64,000 bases of DNA from Geobacillus genomosp. 3 (GCF_000445995.2 NC_022080.4:2080001-2144000), one strand, 5' to 3'; shown: positions 23,612 to 34,498, counted from the first letter of the stretch. Numbers and translations: made by a program. Notes: generated by a model not told the origin, from the letters alone.

Positions 23612-26362
23612 TCATGAAAGCCATGCATCGGCTATGCTAAGCAGCTCGGAAAGCGTTCCTTCATATACCGACAGCGGCGGGAGGGAGGCGAGAAAATCGG
23701 CCCCGTATGACGCAGCGGTCAACCGGCGGTCAAGTACAAACACGACGCCTTTGTCATGCTCGGTGCGGATGAGGCGGCCGAACCCTTGTTTAAAGCGGAG
23801 CACCGCCTCAGGGAGCGACAACTCGTAAAACGGGTCGCCGCCGCCGGCGCGAATCCGTTCACTTTTCGCCTCCATCACCGGATCATCCGGAGGCGCAAAC
23901 GGCAAACGGGCGATAATAAGCGCATCGAGCGCCGAACCCGGCAAATCAATCCCTTCCCAAAAACTGCTCGTCCCGAACAGCACGGCGTGGTCAAACTGCA
24001 AAAATGTTCGCAAGAGCTTGGCCGGACTGCCGCTTTGCACCCCTTGAGCGATCAAAACAAACGGCTCGTCTGCTTCTTCGGTTTTCAGCGCTTCCGCCGT
24101 CATTTTCAACAGTTCATACGACGGGAACAACACAAGCACCCGCCGGCCAACATGGCGGGCGATCGCCAACACAGCCGCGGCCGCCGCTTCGGCGTAGGCT
24201 CCGAGCGGCACAGCGGAAACAAGCGGCATATCGGCCGGCACAAAAAGTGCCACTTGCTCCTTATAGCGAAATGGCGCCGGAAACGAACGGCAGAGCGGGT
24301 AAAAATCGTCCAGGCCAAAACGCGACAACATGTAGGCGAATCGGCCGCGAACGGCAAGTGTCGCGGACGTCAAAATAACGCTCCGTTTTTTTATAAACAG
24401 CCGATCGGCAAAAAAATCCGCGAGATCGACAGGTTGCGAATAAAGCCGGACCGCGTTCGCCGCCCCTTTTTCATCGGCTTCGATCCAGCGGACGGTCTCC
24501 GGCTCTGCTTCGGTCAACAGCCGGACAAGGGCGTCCATTTGCTGATTCAACGTCGCAAGATCGGCCGCCAGCGAAGCAGACGGTGTTGTATCATCGGTCA
24601 TGGCGGCCGGCAGAAGCGGCTTGGCCTCTGCCAACAGCGCCGCCGCCAAATCGCGCAGACGCCAGCATAACTCAATGGCCGCCTGCCACATCCTCCCGCC
24701 CTCGTCTGCCGGTGAAAAGCGACAACGACAACGTCCGGCCCGCGCCGGCTTTCTCGCCAGCGCATAGCGGCGCAACAAACGGAACAGCTCATCACCTTCA
24801 AATTGCAGTTTTTCAAGCTGCTGTTGGCAACGGGCGAGGATGTCTTTTCCTTCGCTTTGCCCCGCTTCCATCCATTTCGTAAACGTTTGTGCCATTTTGG
24901 CGGTTAACAGGCGAAATGACACGTAGTCGATCCGGTCGCCAAAATAGCGGGCAGCGACATCCTCAAGCCGGTGCGCCTCATCGATGATGAGATGGCGAAA
25001 TGCCGGCAGAAGCGGCGTCGAGGCAGTCAGATCATGAAGCAAAAACGCATGGTTTGTAATGACCATATCGGCCTGTTCAGCGCGCTGTTTCGCCTGCGCA
25101 AAAAAATGATGCCGTCCGCCGTCTTCCTCCTCGCCGATGGCGAGCGCCGACAACAACAGACGGGCGCCGGATGATACGTTCAATTCATCCAGATCGCCGG
25201 TCTCTGTCTCAAGCAGCCAGACGAGCAACTGACATTTCAAAAGCACCGCATCGTACGTATCGCTTGGCTCAGGCAAAAATGAAGCAAACTTGTCGAGGGA
25301 AAGATAGTTTTGCTTCCCTTTCAAAACAGCGACACGGAGCGTGAACGGCACAATTTGCTTCAGCACCGGCAAGTCACGGCGGATGAGCTGCTCCTGCAGC
25401 TGGAGCGTATAGGTGCTGATGACAACCCGCTCTTGTCGCTCGCAGGCAAAAAAGGCCGCCGGAATAAAGTAGGCAAGCGATTTGCCAAGACCCGTCCCCG
25501 CCTCAATGAGCGCATGCTGGGACGTGGACAGCGCCTCATAAACAAGCTGCATCATGTCCCACTGCCCTTCACGCCGCTTGTAGCCGGGAAGCGGAAGGGG
25601 CGGCGCCTGTTCATAAAAGGCGGCAAATGAGGCTGAGGGAAGACGCTGCCCGTCATCGTCCGGCTCCAGTTTTGCGCCGTCCCGCTTGAAAGCCGGCTTT
25701 TTTAGCGCGATGCCGCGGTAGACGGCAACCGTACGGTCCGTTGGTGCTTCCTGCTGTTTTTCGGCGATAACGGCGTCAAGAAGCGAGTAAATATCGCTTT
25801 TCAAATGGCGGGCAAGGCGGCGCAGCTGCTTAAGCGTCAGCAGCGGCAGACGGCGCAACCGATCGAGCAGGGCAACGAACAGTTTGGCGGTCACTTCCGC
25901 ATCGCTGTCCGCTTGATGCGGGCGGTCATGGCGGAGGCCGAGCCGCTTCGCCAAATCGCCAAGCTTATAGCTTTCGACCGTCGGCAGCACGATGCGGGCA
26001 AGTTCGACCGTATCGATCGCCGGCCCGGCAAACGGCGGCCACCCGGCTCGTTCGAGCTCGGCTTGCAAAAACGGCAAGTCAAAATCAATGTTGTGGGCGA
26101 CAAAATATGCGCCCTCCATCATAGCTGTGATCTCGCTTGCCTTATCGGCAAACAGCGGTGCTCCCTCAACCGTCTGTTCATCAATGTTCGTCAGCTGTTG
26201 GACGAACGGTGGAATCGGCTGTTCGGGGTTAAAAAAGCTGGCAAACCGCTCGACGATCAAGCCTTCTTCCACCACCGCCATGCCAAGTTGGATGATCCGG
26301 TCGCCTTTTTTCGGTCCGTTTCCAGTTGTCTCTAAGTCGACAATGACAAAGCGCATTGCCAT
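23612..26362 (-). CDS. dinG: DinG-type 3'-5' exonuclease/helicase
   Basis: 916-residue fusion. The N-terminal DEDDh exonuclease domain (about 1-170) has VDLETTG, VAHNIDFDLPF and DSDAEVTAKL motifs. The C-terminal XPD/DinG-like superfamily 2 domain has Walker A EAGTGLGKSLAYF near residue 287 and DEAH in LIIDEAHRLED near 459. Near the end, SFWEGIDLPG and GFGRLIRTEHDKG represent helicase motifs V-VI. As in B. subtilis, the four-cysteine iron-sulfur cluster of E. coli DinG is not evident. The ATG at 26362 has GAGGTGATC upstream. Probably processes single-stranded or damaged DNA. Confidence 0.95.
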   Translation of the reverse strand: MAMRFVIVDLETTGNGPKKGDRIIQLGMAVVEEGLIVERFASFFNPEQPIPPFVQQLTNIDEQTVEGAPLFADKASEITAMMEGAYFVAHNIDFDLPFLQAELERAGWPPFAGPAIDTVELARIVLPTVESYKLGDLAKRLGLRHDRPHQADSDAEVTAKLFVALLDRLRRLPLLTLKQLRRLARHLKSDIYSLLDAVIAEKQQEAPTDRTVAVYRGIALKKPAFKRDGAKLEPDDDGQRLPSASFAAFYEQAPPLPLPGYKRREGQWDMMQLVYEALSTSQHALIEAGTGLGKSLAYFIPAAFFACERQERVVISTYTLQLQEQLIRRDLPVLKQIVPFTLRVAVLKGKQNYLSLDKFASFLPEPSDTYDAVLLKCQLLVWLLETETGDLDELNVSSGARLLLSALAIGEEEDGGRHHFFAQAKQRAEQADMVITNHAFLLHDLTASTPLLPAFRHLIIDEAHRLEDVAARYFGDRIDYVSFRLLTAKMAQTFTKWMEAGQSEGKDILARCQQQLEKLQFEGDELFRLLRRYALARKPARAGRCRCRFSPADEGGRMWQAAIELCWRLRDLAAALLAEAKPLLPAAMTDDTTPSASLAADLATLNQQMDALVRLLTEAEPETVRWIEADEKGAANAVRLYSQPVDLADFFADRLFIKKRSVILTSATLAVRGRFAYMLSRFGLDDFYPLCRSFPAPFRYKEQVALFVPADMPLVSAVPLGAYAEAAAAAVLAIARHVGRRVLVLFPSYELLKMTAEALKTEEADEPFVLIAQGVQSGSPAKLLRTFLQFDHAVLFGTSSFWEGIDLPGSALDALIIARLPFAPPDDPVMEAKSERIRAGGGDPFYELSLPEAVLRFKQGFGRLIRTEHDKGVVFVLDRRLTAASYGADFLASLPPLSVYEGTLSELLSIADAWLS

Positions 26363-26375
26363 AAACGATCACCTC

Positions 26376-26406
26376 AAAACGAAAAGGGGCGGAAAGCCCC
26401 TTTTTG
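26376..26406 (-). terminator. panD terminator
   Basis: GGGGC and GCCCC flanked by A/T runs; on the minus strand CCCCTTTTCGTTTT follows the stem. It lies between panD and dinG. Confidence 0.8.
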
Positions 26407-26411
26407 CCCCA

Positions 26412-26795
26412 TTATAAAATCGTATGTGCCGGCTCTTCAGCAATGAGCTGCGCGATGCGGTTGTGTTCGTCCATAATGGCGATTTTCGGCCGATGCGCGG
26501 CGATCTTTTCTTCCGGAACGAGCGCATACGAAATGACGATAATGATGTCCCCTTTTTGCACGAGGCGGGCGGCGGCGCCGTTCAGGCAAAAGACGCCGCT
26601 GCCGCGCTCGCCGGGAATGATGTACGTCTCAAAACGGGCTCCATTATTATTGTTGACCACCTGCACTTTTTCATTAGCGACCATGCCGACCGCATCTAAA
26701 ATATCTTCATCGATCGTAATGCTGCCGACGTAATCCAAATTGGCTTCCGTTACACGGGCGCGGTGAATTTTGGCATTCATAAGCGTACGAAACAC
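26412..26795 (-). CDS. panD: Aspartate 1-decarboxylase proenzyme
   Basis: Makes beta-alanine for pantothenate. 127-residue pyruvoyl enzyme; self-cleavage occurs between G24 and S25 in YVGSITID, S25 becoming the pyruvoyl group. [20 protein letters not shown] is the conserved C-terminal part. Last gene of panBCD, 13 nt after panC. Confidence 0.96.
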   Translation of the reverse strand: MFRTLMNAKIHRARVTEANLDYVGSITIDEDILDAVGMVANEKVQVVNNNNGARFETYIIPGERGSGVFCLNGAAARLVQKGDIIIVISYALVPEEKIAAHRPKIAIMDEHNRIAQLIAEEPAHTIL

Positions 26796-26808
26796 GGGTG
26801 ATCCCCCC

Positions 26809-27678
26809 TCAATCTTCTTGTTTATGCGCCTTGGGCAGCTCGAGGATGATATTGTCGATCAAGCGGGCGCTCGCAAACCGGACGGCAACCGCGACAAGCA
26901 CCGTTCCGTGAAGTGTTTCAAGCGGCGTTAAATCCGGGTACGAACAAACTTCGACATAATCGATTTCCGCATGCGTATGCGCCTCAATATGCTCGCGTAC
27001 AAGGCGGCGGATGGCGGCAGCGCTCCGCTCCCCGCGGTCGACAGCCGCCGCTGCCGACCGCAGCGCTTGATAAAGCGCCGGCGCCTCCTTCCGCTCCTGC
27101 GGCGATAAATAAACATTGCGTGAACTTTTCGCCAACCCGTCGGCCTCGCGGACCGTCGGTACCGGCACGAGCTCGATCGGAAAGTTGAAGTCGCGGATCA
27201 AGCCGTCGACAACGGCCACTTGTTGGGCGTCTTTTAGCCCAAAATAGGCGCGGTCAGGCATGACGATGTGAAACAGCTTCGTAAGCACGGTCGCCACGCC
27301 GTCGAAATGGCCGGGCCTTGACCGTCCGCACAACACATCGGTGCGCGCTTTCACGACAGCTTGCACCGTGAGCGGCCCCGGGTACATCTCGCCTGCCTCC
27401 GGATGAAACAAAACATCAACCCCATGCTGTTCGGCGATTTGCCGGTCGCGGGCAAAATCGCGCGGATAGCGGGCAAAATCTTCATTCGGTCCAAACTGAA
27501 GCGGGTTGACAAAAACGCTTAAGACGACGATGTCATTTTCTTGACGCGCCCGCTCGATAAGGGCGGCATGCCCTTCGTGCAAATAGCCCATCGTCGGGAC
27601 GAACCCGATCGTTTTTCCTTCGCGGCGGTGTTGGCTGATCAACGCCTGCATCGCCGCAATGCGGTCAACGACGATCAT
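26809..27678 (-). CDS. panC: Pantothenate synthetase
   Basis: Joins pantoate and beta-alanine with ATP; 289 residues. Signatures are [17 protein letters not shown] (HxGH-like nucleotidyl-transferase motif), [14 protein letters not shown] and KSSRNVYLS. The ATG at 27678 overlaps the panB stop as ATGA and has GGAGGAAG upstream; the longer in-frame opening is inside panB and not credible. Confidence 0.96.
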   Translation of the reverse strand: MIVVDRIAAMQALISQHRREGKTIGFVPTMGYLHEGHAALIERARQENDIVVLSVFVNPLQFGPNEDFARYPRDFARDRQIAEQHGVDVLFHPEAGEMYPGPLTVQAVVKARTDVLCGRSRPGHFDGVATVLTKLFHIVMPDRAYFGLKDAQQVAVVDGLIRDFNFPIELVPVPTVREADGLAKSSRNVYLSPQERKEAPALYQALRSAAAAVDRGERSAAAIRRLVREHIEAHTHAEIDYVEVCSYPDLTPLETLHGTVLVAVAVRFASARLIDNIILELPKAHKQED

Positions 27679-28514
27679 GATTGTCTTCCTCCGTATAATG
27701 CCACCCATTCTTCTTCCTTCATCGCAAACGCATGTGCCGGCTCCGGAAACTGGCGCAGTTTGACATCGGCGACATAGTTGGCCAACGCCTCGACGATGAC
27801 ATCTTGAATGATGGCGTATTGTTTGACAAACTTCGGGACACGGCTGACACCGTAGCCAAGCAGGTCGTGATAAACGAGCACCTGGCCGTCGACATCCGCG
27901 CCGGCCCCGATGCCGATGACCGGAATATGAAGTTCGCGGGAGATGGCAGCTGCAAGCTGCTTCGGTACACACTCCAGGACGAGGCCGATCGCTCCTGCCT
28001 GCTCGCACTGCTTCGCATCATTCATGAGCTTTTTCGCGCTTTCCGCATCTTTGCCTTGCACTTTGTAGCCGCCAAGGACGCCGACCGACTGCGGCGTCAG
28101 CCCCAGATGGGCAACGACCGGCACGCCCGCTTTCGTCAGTGCAGCGATAATCTCAACGACTTCATCCGCCCCTTCGACTTTGACCGCATTTGCCCCCGAT
28201 TGTTGCATAATGCGCCGGGCGTTTTGCAGCGCCTCCTCTTTGGACGCGTGATACGACATAAACGGCATGTCGGTGACGATAAACGTGCTCGGCGCGCCGC
28301 GGCGGACTGCCTTCGTATGATGGATCATATCATCGACTGTCACCGGAATAGTCGAATCGTAGCCAAGCACGACCATGCCGAGCGAGTCGCCGACTAAAAT
28401 CATATCCACTCCAGCTTGTTCAGCAAGCTTCGCCGACGGAAAGTCGTAGGCGGTCACCATCACAATGGGCTCGTCCGCCTGCTTCATGCGGAAAAAATCC
28501 GTTTTCGTCTTCAC
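27675..28514 (-). CDS. panB: 3-methyl-2-oxobutanoate hydroxymethyltransferase
   Basis: First committed step of pantothenate synthesis: transfers a hydroxymethyl group from methylene-tetrahydrofolate to alpha-ketoisovalerate. 279 residues, TIM barrel with [33 protein letters not shown] and HLGLTPQSV motifs. First gene of panBCD, with GGGGAGGGAATAAAGGTG spanning the ribosome site. A 260-nt structured leader precedes it. Confidence 0.96.
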   Translation of the reverse strand: MKTKTDFFRMKQADEPIVMVTAYDFPSAKLAEQAGVDMILVGDSLGMVVLGYDSTIPVTVDDMIHHTKAVRRGAPSTFIVTDMPFMSYHASKEEALQNARRIMQQSGANAVKVEGADEVVEIIAALTKAGVPVVAHLGLTPQSVGVLGGYKVQGKDAESAKKLMNDAKQCEQAGAIGLVLECVPKQLAAAISRELHIPVIGIGAGADVDGQVLVYHDLLGYGVSRVPKFVKQYAIIQDVIVEALANYVADVKLRQFPEPAHAFAMKEEEWVALYGGRQS

Positions 28515-28559
28515 CTTTATTCCCTCCCCTTTAATTGCAGAGGAGATGACGCGACCGAA

Positions 28560-28595
28560 GCAAAACGCCCTTCTTTCCCGCCTTGAGAAAGAAGG
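28560..28595 (-). terminator. Terminator-like hairpin in the birA-panB gap
   Basis: On the minus strand CCTTCTTTC pairs with GAAAGAAGG (9 bp) around 9 nt, followed by GCGTTTTGC. It could end birA transcription or attenuate panB; its T-tract is weak. Confidence 0.45.
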
Positions 28596-28746
28596 ACGCC
28601 ATCAACCTCCGTCGGTTTCGTTCACCCCTCTGTCCTAGTCCTTCGGCAAGGATCAAGGCAGATCATCCTCATTTATTCGTGTTGACGGCCCGGTGCAGTT
28701 CTTTTCGACAAAGATACTGCCCTTTTCCTCGTCTTGTATTTTAACA

Positions 28747-28761
28747 AAATTGTCACAATTT
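28747..28761. promoter_or_regulatory. 15-bp palindrome in the panB promoter region
   Basis: AAATTGT-C-ACAATTT on the plus strand is a perfect palindrome around one base, just after birA and next to a TAAAAT -10-like element. It resembles an operator; no regulator can be named. The rest of the 260-nt gap contains paired GCAGT/ACTGC segments and the hairpin at 28560-28595. Confidence 0.45.
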
Positions 28762-28774
28762 TTCTAGTGGGAAT

Positions 28775-29764
28775 TTACAGTTGAATATCGGCTGAATGAA
28801 TATAATGGAGCTGATGGTGCTCATCCTCGAGGATCAGCAACCCGTCATCGGTAATGCCGCGGGCGATGCCGCGAATCGCGCCGCCTAATGTTCTTGCTGT
28901 CACCGGCTTGCCGATCGAGACGGCGTACCCTTCCCAAAGGAGCTTCACCGGGCGGAAGCCATGCGCCAAATATTGCTTATATAACCGCTCGATTCGGAGT
29001 AAAATTTCTTGGATGAGCGGCGCACGCTTGATGCGCTCTCCTTTTTCCATGGCGAGCGATGTGGCGATGGCGCGGATGTCCTCGGGAAATTGCGCACCCG
29101 TCTGATTGACGTTAATGCCGATGCCGACGATGACCGAACGGACGCGGTCAGGATCGGCTTGCAATTCGGTTAAAATACCGACGCATTTCTTGCCATGAAG
29201 CAAAATATCGTTTGGCCATTTAATATCCGGGACAAGCCCGGTTACTTCTTGAATGGCTTGGCTGATGGCCACCGCAACAAGCAGCGTCAGCTGCGGCGCC
29301 TGCTGGGGCGGGATGGGCGGCCGCAAAATCAAACTCATCCAAATGCCGGTCCCTTGGGGGGAAAACCATTTCCGGTCCAGGCGTCCGCGCCCGGCTTTTT
29401 GCTCCTCGGCGACGACAAGCGTCCCTTCCGGCGCCCCCTCATAGGCCAGCTTCGCCGCGATGCGCTGCGTCGAATCGACCTCCTCAAAAAAATGGATCGT
29501 ATGGCCGAGCGTTTCGGTTTTCAAGCCAAGCTGGATTTCGTTTGCCGTCACCTTATCCGGCGTGCTCACGATCCGATAACCAAGGCGGCGCACCGCCTCG
29601 AGTTCAAACCCTTCTTTGCGCAGCTCCTCGATGTGTTTCCATACGGCCGCCCGCGAACAGCCGAGCTGCTCGCTGATCTTTTGCCCGGACAGAAACTCGC
29701 CGTTTGCTTCGGCAAACAGTTCTAACAATTTTTTTCTTGTGTCCGACTGCGCTCCATGAGCCAT
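28775..29764 (-). CDS. birA: Biotin--protein ligase / biotin operon repressor
   Basis: 329-residue bifunctional BirA. The N-terminal helix-turn-helix (residues about 10-65: SGQKISEQLGCSRAAVWKHI) would repress bio genes. The catalytic domain has the biotinyl-AMP loop GRGRLDRKW, WPNDILLHGKKCVGIL and VIVGIGINVN. The ATG at 29764 lies inside the 3' end of cca (43-nt overlap); no strong ribosome site is seen, so the exact start is uncertain. Confidence 0.94.
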   Translation of the reverse strand: MAHGAQSDTRKKLLELFAEANGEFLSGQKISEQLGCSRAAVWKHIEELRKEGFELEAVRRLGYRIVSTPDKVTANEIQLGLKTETLGHTIHFFEEVDSTQRIAAKLAYEGAPEGTLVVAEEQKAGRGRLDRKWFSPQGTGIWMSLILRPPIPPQQAPQLTLLVAVAISQAIQEVTGLVPDIKWPNDILLHGKKCVGILTELQADPDRVRSVIVGIGINVNQTGAQFPEDIRAIATSLAMEKGERIKRAPLIQEILLRIERLYKQYLAHGFRPVKLLWEGYAVSIGKPVTARTLGGAIRGIARGITDDGLLILEDEHHQLHYIHSADIQL

Positions 29765-30936
29765 GCGTAAATCCGCTCCTTCTCGTTTTCAACTTCGCCG
29801 TTGACGACCGCCCGCCATGTGGCGTCCAGCATCTCTTTCACCCACGGACCGGCCGGTTTTCCGATCCACTCAATGATCTCTTTTCCGTTGACCGCCAGCT
29901 CCCCTTTCGTTTTGATCGGCAAAGCGGCAAAGCGGCGGCGCAACTCGTCATGTTGCGGCCCCGGCGGCTTTCCGGTCAAAGCGGCACGCACCGTTTCAAC
30001 CGAGAGCGCCCGCTTGAGACCGGCCAAAAACAGCTGCTCATTCGTCCACGCAGCCGGTTCAGGGACAGCGGCGAGCGCCGCCAAAATGGCACCGGCTTCA
30101 TCGATCACTTTGTTCGGCAGCTTCCACGCGCGCAAAAATGGACGGCTTTCCTTGATGCTGAACACTTGGCACAAAAGCGCCCACCGTTCTTCGCGCGCCG
30201 TGAGCCACGGCCATTCGTATGCGGCGGCCCGGCGCAGCGGCTCGTCTTTTTCGGCCAGTTTCGGCAAATAAGTCGACAACCTTGTTTCGGCCAAAAGCGG
30301 CAGCGCTTCGGCGGCAAACGGGCCGGCAAGCAACTTTTCCATCTCCATCGTCATCCGCTCGACTGAAATGTGGGAGAGAAGCGGCGCGTTGGCAACGATG
30401 GCCTGCTTCGTATCCATGGCGAGTGAAAAGCCAAGTTGGCTGACAAAGCGGACGGCCCGCATCATGCGGAGCGCATCTTCACGAAACCGTGCGCCCGCTT
30501 CGCCGACAGTGCGAATGATCCGCTTTTCGATCGCTTCTTGTCCCCCGAACGGGTCAATGACCGTCCCGTGTTCGTCCATGGCCATGGCATTCATCGTAAA
30601 ATCGCGCCGTTTTAAGTCTTCCTCGAGCGAGCGGACAAACGTCACCGACTCCGGACGGCGGTAGTCTTCATAATCGCCATCCGTGCGAAACGTTGTCACT
30701 TCATATGCTTTTCCTTCATGGACAACGACGACCGTGCCGTGTTTCGAGCCGACATCAATCGTTTTCGGAAAAATTGCCATCACTTCCTCCGGCAAAGCGC
30801 CTGTCGCAATATCGACGTCGCCGATCGGGCGCCCGAGCAACAAGTCGCGCACCGCACCGCCGACGAAATACGCCTCATGGCCATGCTGCTTTAGCCGCTG
30901 GATGATCCCAAGCGCCTGTCGGAACGGCGGTTTCAT
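29722..30936 (-). CDS. cca: CCA-adding enzyme (class II tRNA nucleotidyltransferase)
   Basis: Adds or repairs the 3' CCA of tRNAs; 404 residues. The catalytic head has [20 protein letters not shown] with the DxD metal-binding pair, [10 protein letters not shown], and the nucleotide-selecting motif [14 protein letters not shown] (Glu-Asp-x-x-Arg type). Neck, body and tail helices follow. The start overlaps the bshA stop as ATGA. The G. stearothermophilus orthologue has a known structure. Confidence 0.96.
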   Translation of the reverse strand: MKPPFRQALGIIQRLKQHGHEAYFVGGAVRDLLLGRPIGDVDIATGALPEEVMAIFPKTIDVGSKHGTVVVVHEGKAYEVTTFRTDGDYEDYRRPESVTFVRSLEEDLKRRDFTMNAMAMDEHGTVIDPFGGQEAIEKRIIRTVGEAGARFREDALRMMRAVRFVSQLGFSLAMDTKQAIVANAPLLSHISVERMTMEMEKLLAGPFAAEALPLLAETRLSTYLPKLAEKDEPLRRAAAYEWPWLTAREERWALLCQVFSIKESRPFLRAWKLPNKVIDEAGAILAALAAVPEPAAWTNEQLFLAGLKRALSVETVRAALTGKPPGPQHDELRRRFAALPIKTKGELAVNGKEIIEWIGKPAGPWVKEMLDATWRAVVNGEVENEKERIYAWLMERSRTQEKNC

Positions 30937-32069
30937 CCTCTCACCTTCCTTGCCGCCAGCAAAGCATACAGTTGTTCATACTGCCCGACGATATCAGACG
31001 AACGAAATTTTTGCTCGACCGTTTGCACGGCCTGCTCGGCCATCATTTGATGAAGGCGGCGATCGGACAGCAGCATAAGCGCCCGCCTGGCCGCTTCTTC
31101 AACATCGCCAAGCGGGCATAAAAACCCGCTTTTTCCATCTTCAATCACTTCCGGAATGCCCCCGATCGCCGTGCCGATGCACGGAACGCCGCACGCCATC
31201 GCCTCGAGCAGGACGAGCCCGAAACTTTCCTTTTCCGACAAGAGCATCATCACATCACTGATCGAATACAGCTCTTCCAGTTTGTCCTGTTTCCCTAAAA
31301 ACCGGACATCGCCGTTCAGTCCGAGCTCTTTGACAAGCCGGCAGACGACGGTCATTTCCGGACCGTCGCCAACAAGCAACAGCTTGGCCGGCACGTGCCG
31401 GCGCACGATGGCAAACGCGCGCACCACATCAGGCACGCGCTTCACTTTCCGAAAATTGGAGACGTGAATGATGACATTTTCCGTTTCGCCGATGCCGTAC
31501 TCCCGCCGTAAATGGCCCGCCTCCCGGCGGCGGTAGACGCGTTCATCCACAAAATTGTAAACCGTATGAATCGGTTTTTGCACCTCAAGCAGTTCGTATG
31601 TCTGTCGAACGAGGGCGTCAGACACCGCCGTGACGACGTCCGACTGCTCGATGCCGAACTTGATCATATCAGAAAGTGACGGATCATAGCCCAATACGGT
31701 AATGTCGGTGCCGTGCAGCGTTGTGACAATCGGCAGCTCGCCGACCATTTGCCGCGCCAGCACGGCGCAGACGGCATGCGGAACAGCGTAATGGGCATGA
31801 AGCACATCGAGCCGTTCCCGCTTCGCCACCTCCGCGATTTTGCTCGCTAACGCCAAATCGTACGGCGGGTATTGAAAGACAGAATATTGGTTGACGCTCA
31901 CTTCATGGTAGTAAATGTTTCCATATACCTTGTTCAACCGAAACGGCATGCTTGATGAAATAAAATGAATTTCATGTCCTTTTTCAGCCAGCAGCTTGCC
32001 GAGCTCCGTCGCAACGACCCCTGAGCCTCCGACCGTCGGATAACAGACGATTCCTATTTTCAGCTTCAT
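30933..32069 (-). CDS. bshA: N-acetyl-alpha-D-glucosaminyl L-malate synthase
   Basis: First step of bacillithiol synthesis: joins UDP-GlcNAc to L-malate. GT4-family glycosyltransferase, 378 residues. [20 protein letters not shown] near the N-terminus, HAHYAVPHA, and the EX7E-type motif [11 protein letters not shown] followed by [16 protein letters not shown]. Overlaps bshB1 and cca by 4 nt (ATGA) at both ends, so translation of the three is coupled. Confidence 0.95.
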   Translation of the reverse strand: MKLKIGIVCYPTVGGSGVVATELGKLLAEKGHEIHFISSSMPFRLNKVYGNIYYHEVSVNQYSVFQYPPYDLALASKIAEVAKRERLDVLHAHYAVPHAVCAVLARQMVGELPIVTTLHGTDITVLGYDPSLSDMIKFGIEQSDVVTAVSDALVRQTYELLEVQKPIHTVYNFVDERVYRRREAGHLRREYGIGETENVIIHVSNFRKVKRVPDVVRAFAIVRRHVPAKLLLVGDGPEMTVVCRLVKELGLNGDVRFLGKQDKLEELYSISDVMMLLSEKESFGLVLLEAMACGVPCIGTAIGGIPEVIEDGKSGFLCPLGDVEEAARRALMLLSDRRLHQMMAEQAVQTVEQKFRSSDIVGQYEQLYALLAARKVRG

Positions 32070-32776
32070 CGCGCTCCCTCAAATAAGTCGAAAAGATGGA
32101 TAGGTGTTTTTGTCAAAAAGCCTTCGGCGTACGCTGCGCCGATTTGTTGGCCGAACCAACGTTCTCTGCTTTCGATCATCTCGATGTAGTTGTTTGTAAG
32201 CGGCGTGTCAACCGAACCGGGCCGCTTTTCAAACTGGCTTTCGTACGCGCGCAGGCTCGCCAGCTTGTCACCGATCGTCTCGCTAATATCGATCAGAAAA
32301 TGCGGCCGTTCAAACGCGTTGATCATGTAATAATACATGGCGCGGACGCGGTGCGCATCCCCAAGCTCCCCGGCGCCATAGCGGCGGATGCCGGCGGAAA
32401 AAACCGCTTCCTCGACAAGGCGGGCGCATCGCCCGTGGTCCGGATGGCGGTCGATCCAATAAGGGGCGAATACAAGCTGCGGACGATAGCGGCGGACAAC
32501 CGTTACGATGCGGCGAATCGCCTCTTCCTCGACGGAAAGGCCGCGGTCCGGCAGCCCGAGGTTGAGCCGCAGCGCCACGCCGAGCCGACGGGCCGCCTCA
32601 GCCGCCTCTTTCTGCCGCTCGTCGACCGTGCCGTTGGACGATAGCTCTGCCTTCGTTAAATCGCAAATGACAGCGCGGTATCCGCGCCGCACATATTTAG
32701 CGATCGTCCCGCCCATGCCGATTTCAACATCGTCTGGATGGGCGCCAAACACCAACAGATCGCACGTTTCCACCAT
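32066..32776 (-). CDS. bshB1: Bacillithiol biosynthesis deacetylase BshB1
   Basis: Zinc-dependent deacetylase (PIG-L/LmbE family) removing acetate from GlcNAc-malate; 236 residues, the length of the B. subtilis enzyme. The zinc and catalytic motif is [15 protein letters not shown] near residues 9-23; DRHPDHGRC carries the third ligand. I chose the ATG at 32776 with AAAGGTG upstream; the in-frame extension to 32926 lies in mgsA. Confidence 0.95.
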   Translation of the reverse strand: MVETCDLLVFGAHPDDVEIGMGGTIAKYVRRGYRAVICDLTKAELSSNGTVDERQKEAAEAARRLGVALRLNLGLPDRGLSVEEEAIRRIVTVVRRYRPQLVFAPYWIDRHPDHGRCARLVEEAVFSAGIRRYGAGELGDAHRVRAMYYYMINAFERPHFLIDISETIGDKLASLRAYESQFEKRPGSVDTPLTNNYIEMIESRERWFGQQIGAAYAEGFLTKTPIHLFDLFEGAR

Positions 32777-32781
32777 CGCCG

Positions 32782-33216
32782 TCACCTTTCTGTTTCCTTT
32801 TCCTCCTCGCTTTTTGCCCGGCCGCGGACGATGTTGCGCCATGCCAAATCGCCGCGCTCCAATCCGCGAATGAGCAACTCCGCCGTCCCTATGTTCGTCG
32901 CAAGCGGCACCGCATAAACGTCGCAAAGGCGCATCAGCGCACTAATGTCCGGTTCGTGCGGCTGGGCGGTGAGCGGGTCGCGGAAAAAAATGACGAGATC
33001 CATCTCGTTGCGGGCGATCATCGCCCCGATTTCCTGATCGCCCCCGTACGGTCCGGACTGGAAGCGGTGGATGGCGAGGCCGGTCGCCTCTTGAATGCGC
33101 AAGCCGGTCGTACCGGTGGCGTACAGTTCATGGTTGGCCAACACAGGCGCATAGGCGGTCGCAAACGCGACCATCTCCGCCTTTTTTTCATCATGGGCAA
33201 TTAACGCAATTTTCAT
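32782..33216 (-). CDS. mgsA: Methylglyoxal synthase
   Basis: Converts dihydroxyacetone phosphate to methylglyoxal, a bypass of lower glycolysis. 144 residues. Phosphate-binding TGTTGLRI at 34-41, catalytic D60 in [11 protein letters not shown], and FFRDPL near 77-82. Lies 5 nt upstream of bshB1 and 30 nt after dapB, as in B. subtilis. Confidence 0.96.
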   Translation of the reverse strand: MKIALIAHDEKKAEMVAFATAYAPVLANHELYATGTTGLRIQEATGLAIHRFQSGPYGGDQEIGAMIARNEMDLVIFFRDPLTAQPHEPDISALMRLCDVYAVPLATNIGTAELLIRGLERGDLAWRNIVRGRAKSEEEKETER

Positions 33217-33246
33217 CTTTTTCTCTCCCCGTTTGCGCTGTTCGCG

Positions 33247-34044
33247 CTATTCTAAAATATGTTCAAGCCCGTAGACAAGCGTATGTAAGTGCATAACCGT
33301 TTCGACCGCCAGTTTGACTCCCGACATGAATGAGCGGCGGTCAAGCGAATCATGGCGGATCGTCAGCGTCTGTCCGTCACCGCCGAAAATGACTTCCTGA
33401 TGGGCGACAAACCCCGGCAGGCGGACGCTGTGGATCGGAATGCCGTCGTAAGAAGCGCCTCGCGCGCCGGCAAGCGTTTCTGTTTCGTCCGGATGGCCTT
33501 GTTTTTTCGACGGGCGCACCTCGGCGATCAGTTGCGCTGTTTTCAGCGCCGTTCCGGATGGGGCATCAAGCTTTTGATCGTGATGCAATTCGATAATTTC
33601 CACATCGGTGAAATATTTGGCCGCCATGCGGGCAAATTTCATCATCAACACCGCGCCAACGGCAAAGTTCGGGGCAATGATGGCGCCGATTTCTTTCCCC
33701 TCAGCAATCTCCGTCAGACGCTCGATATCTTCAGGCGTAAACCCGGTCGTGCCGACGACCGGACGAACGCCGTAGCGCAGCGCCAGTTCGGCATGTTGTT
33801 TTCCGACCTCGGGCGTCGTTAAATCGATGAGCACATCCGGCTTCACCTCGGCAAAACAGCGGGCGGCATCCGTGTAAATCGGGGCGTTGATGCCGGCAAA
33901 CCCGTCGAGGTCAGCCAAATTTTGTCCGTCATAGCGGCGGTCGATGACCGCGGCCAGTTCGAAATGGTCCGTTCTTTGCACGAGCGCCACCGCCTCACGG
34001 CCCATGCGGCCGCGCGGCCCGGCGATCACGATGCGAATTGTCAT
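33247..34044 (-). CDS. dapB: 4-hydroxy-tetrahydrodipicolinate reductase
   Basis: Lysine and diaminopimelate biosynthesis. 265 residues with a Rossmann motif ([13 protein letters not shown]), GTTGFTP, and the catalytic [15 protein letters not shown] motif with the His-His pair and the Lys. The ATG overlaps the ypjD stop as ATGA. Confidence 0.96.
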   Translation of the reverse strand: MTIRIVIAGPRGRMGREAVALVQRTDHFELAAVIDRRYDGQNLADLDGFAGINAPIYTDAARCFAEVKPDVLIDLTTPEVGKQHAELALRYGVRPVVGTTGFTPEDIERLTEIAEGKEIGAIIAPNFAVGAVLMMKFARMAAKYFTDVEIIELHHDQKLDAPSGTALKTAQLIAEVRPSKKQGHPDETETLAGARGASYDGIPIHSVRLPGFVAHQEVIFGGDGQTLTIRHDSLDRRSFMSGVKLAVETVMHLHTLVYGLEHILE

Positions 34045-34376
34045 GACTCTTCCTCCTTTCGCGTCCAGCGGTCGCGGTCACGGGTGCGAAACTTGTCCAT
34101 CACCCGGTCGTGCGCCGTCTGCAAATCAATGCCGAGCGAATTGGCGAAACAAATAAGCACGAACAACAAATCGCCAAGCTCTTCTTCTACTGTTTTTTCC
34201 TGTTCGGTCGCTTTTTTCGGCTTTTCCCCGTAATGGTGATTGATTTCGCGCGCCAGTTCGCCAAGCTCTTCGGTCAGCCGCGCGAGCATGGCGAGCGGGC
34301 TGAAATAGCCTTCTTGAAACTGCCCGATATATTCGTCCACTTCCTGTTGCATTTGCTTCATCGTTTTTCCCTGCAT
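34041..34376 (-). CDS. ypjD: YpjD, MazG-like nucleotide pyrophosphohydrolase
   Basis: 111 residues, the length of B. subtilis YpjD. MazG-type all-helical fold with metal-binding [16 protein letters not shown] (ExxE) and [20 protein letters not shown] (ExxD). Probably cleaves non-canonical or damaged NTPs. I chose the ATG at 34376, 6 nt after GAGGTG and about 15 nt downstream of a predicted start point; the frame is open to 34427, inside the promoter. Confidence 0.88.
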   Translation of the reverse strand: MQGKTMKQMQQEVDEYIGQFQEGYFSPLAMLARLTEELGELAREINHHYGEKPKKATEQEKTVEEELGDLLFVLICFANSLGIDLQTAHDRVMDKFRTRDRDRWTRKEEES

Positions 34377-34398
34377 GGCCATCACCTCGTCTGTTTCC

Positions 34399-34427
34399 AT
34401 GTTAGCGAAAAGCGGCGCATTTGACAA
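34399..34427 (-). promoter_or_regulatory. Promoter of the ypjD-dapB-mgsA-bshB1-bshA-cca-birA run
   Basis: Minus strand TTGTCA (34427-34422), 17 nt, TAACAT (34404-34399). No later promoter is obvious until the birA-panB gap, and several junctions overlap by 4 nt. Confidence 0.7.
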
Positions 34428-34469
34428 ATGTTTTCGTCGGCCGCCAATTCAGCCCGTTTTCGGCCATGA

Positions 34470-34498
34470 TTGCCTGTGCAGACAAGTTCCTCTATAAT
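34470..34498 (+). promoter_or_regulatory. ypjC promoter
   Basis: TTGCCT (34470-34475), 17 nt, TATAAT (34493-34498), divergent from the ypjD promoter. Confidence 0.78.

Noticed and set aside
28515..28774. T-box or known riboswitch in the panB leader
   Set aside because: No T-box motif or recognisable riboswitch core; kept only as a structured leader of unknown type.
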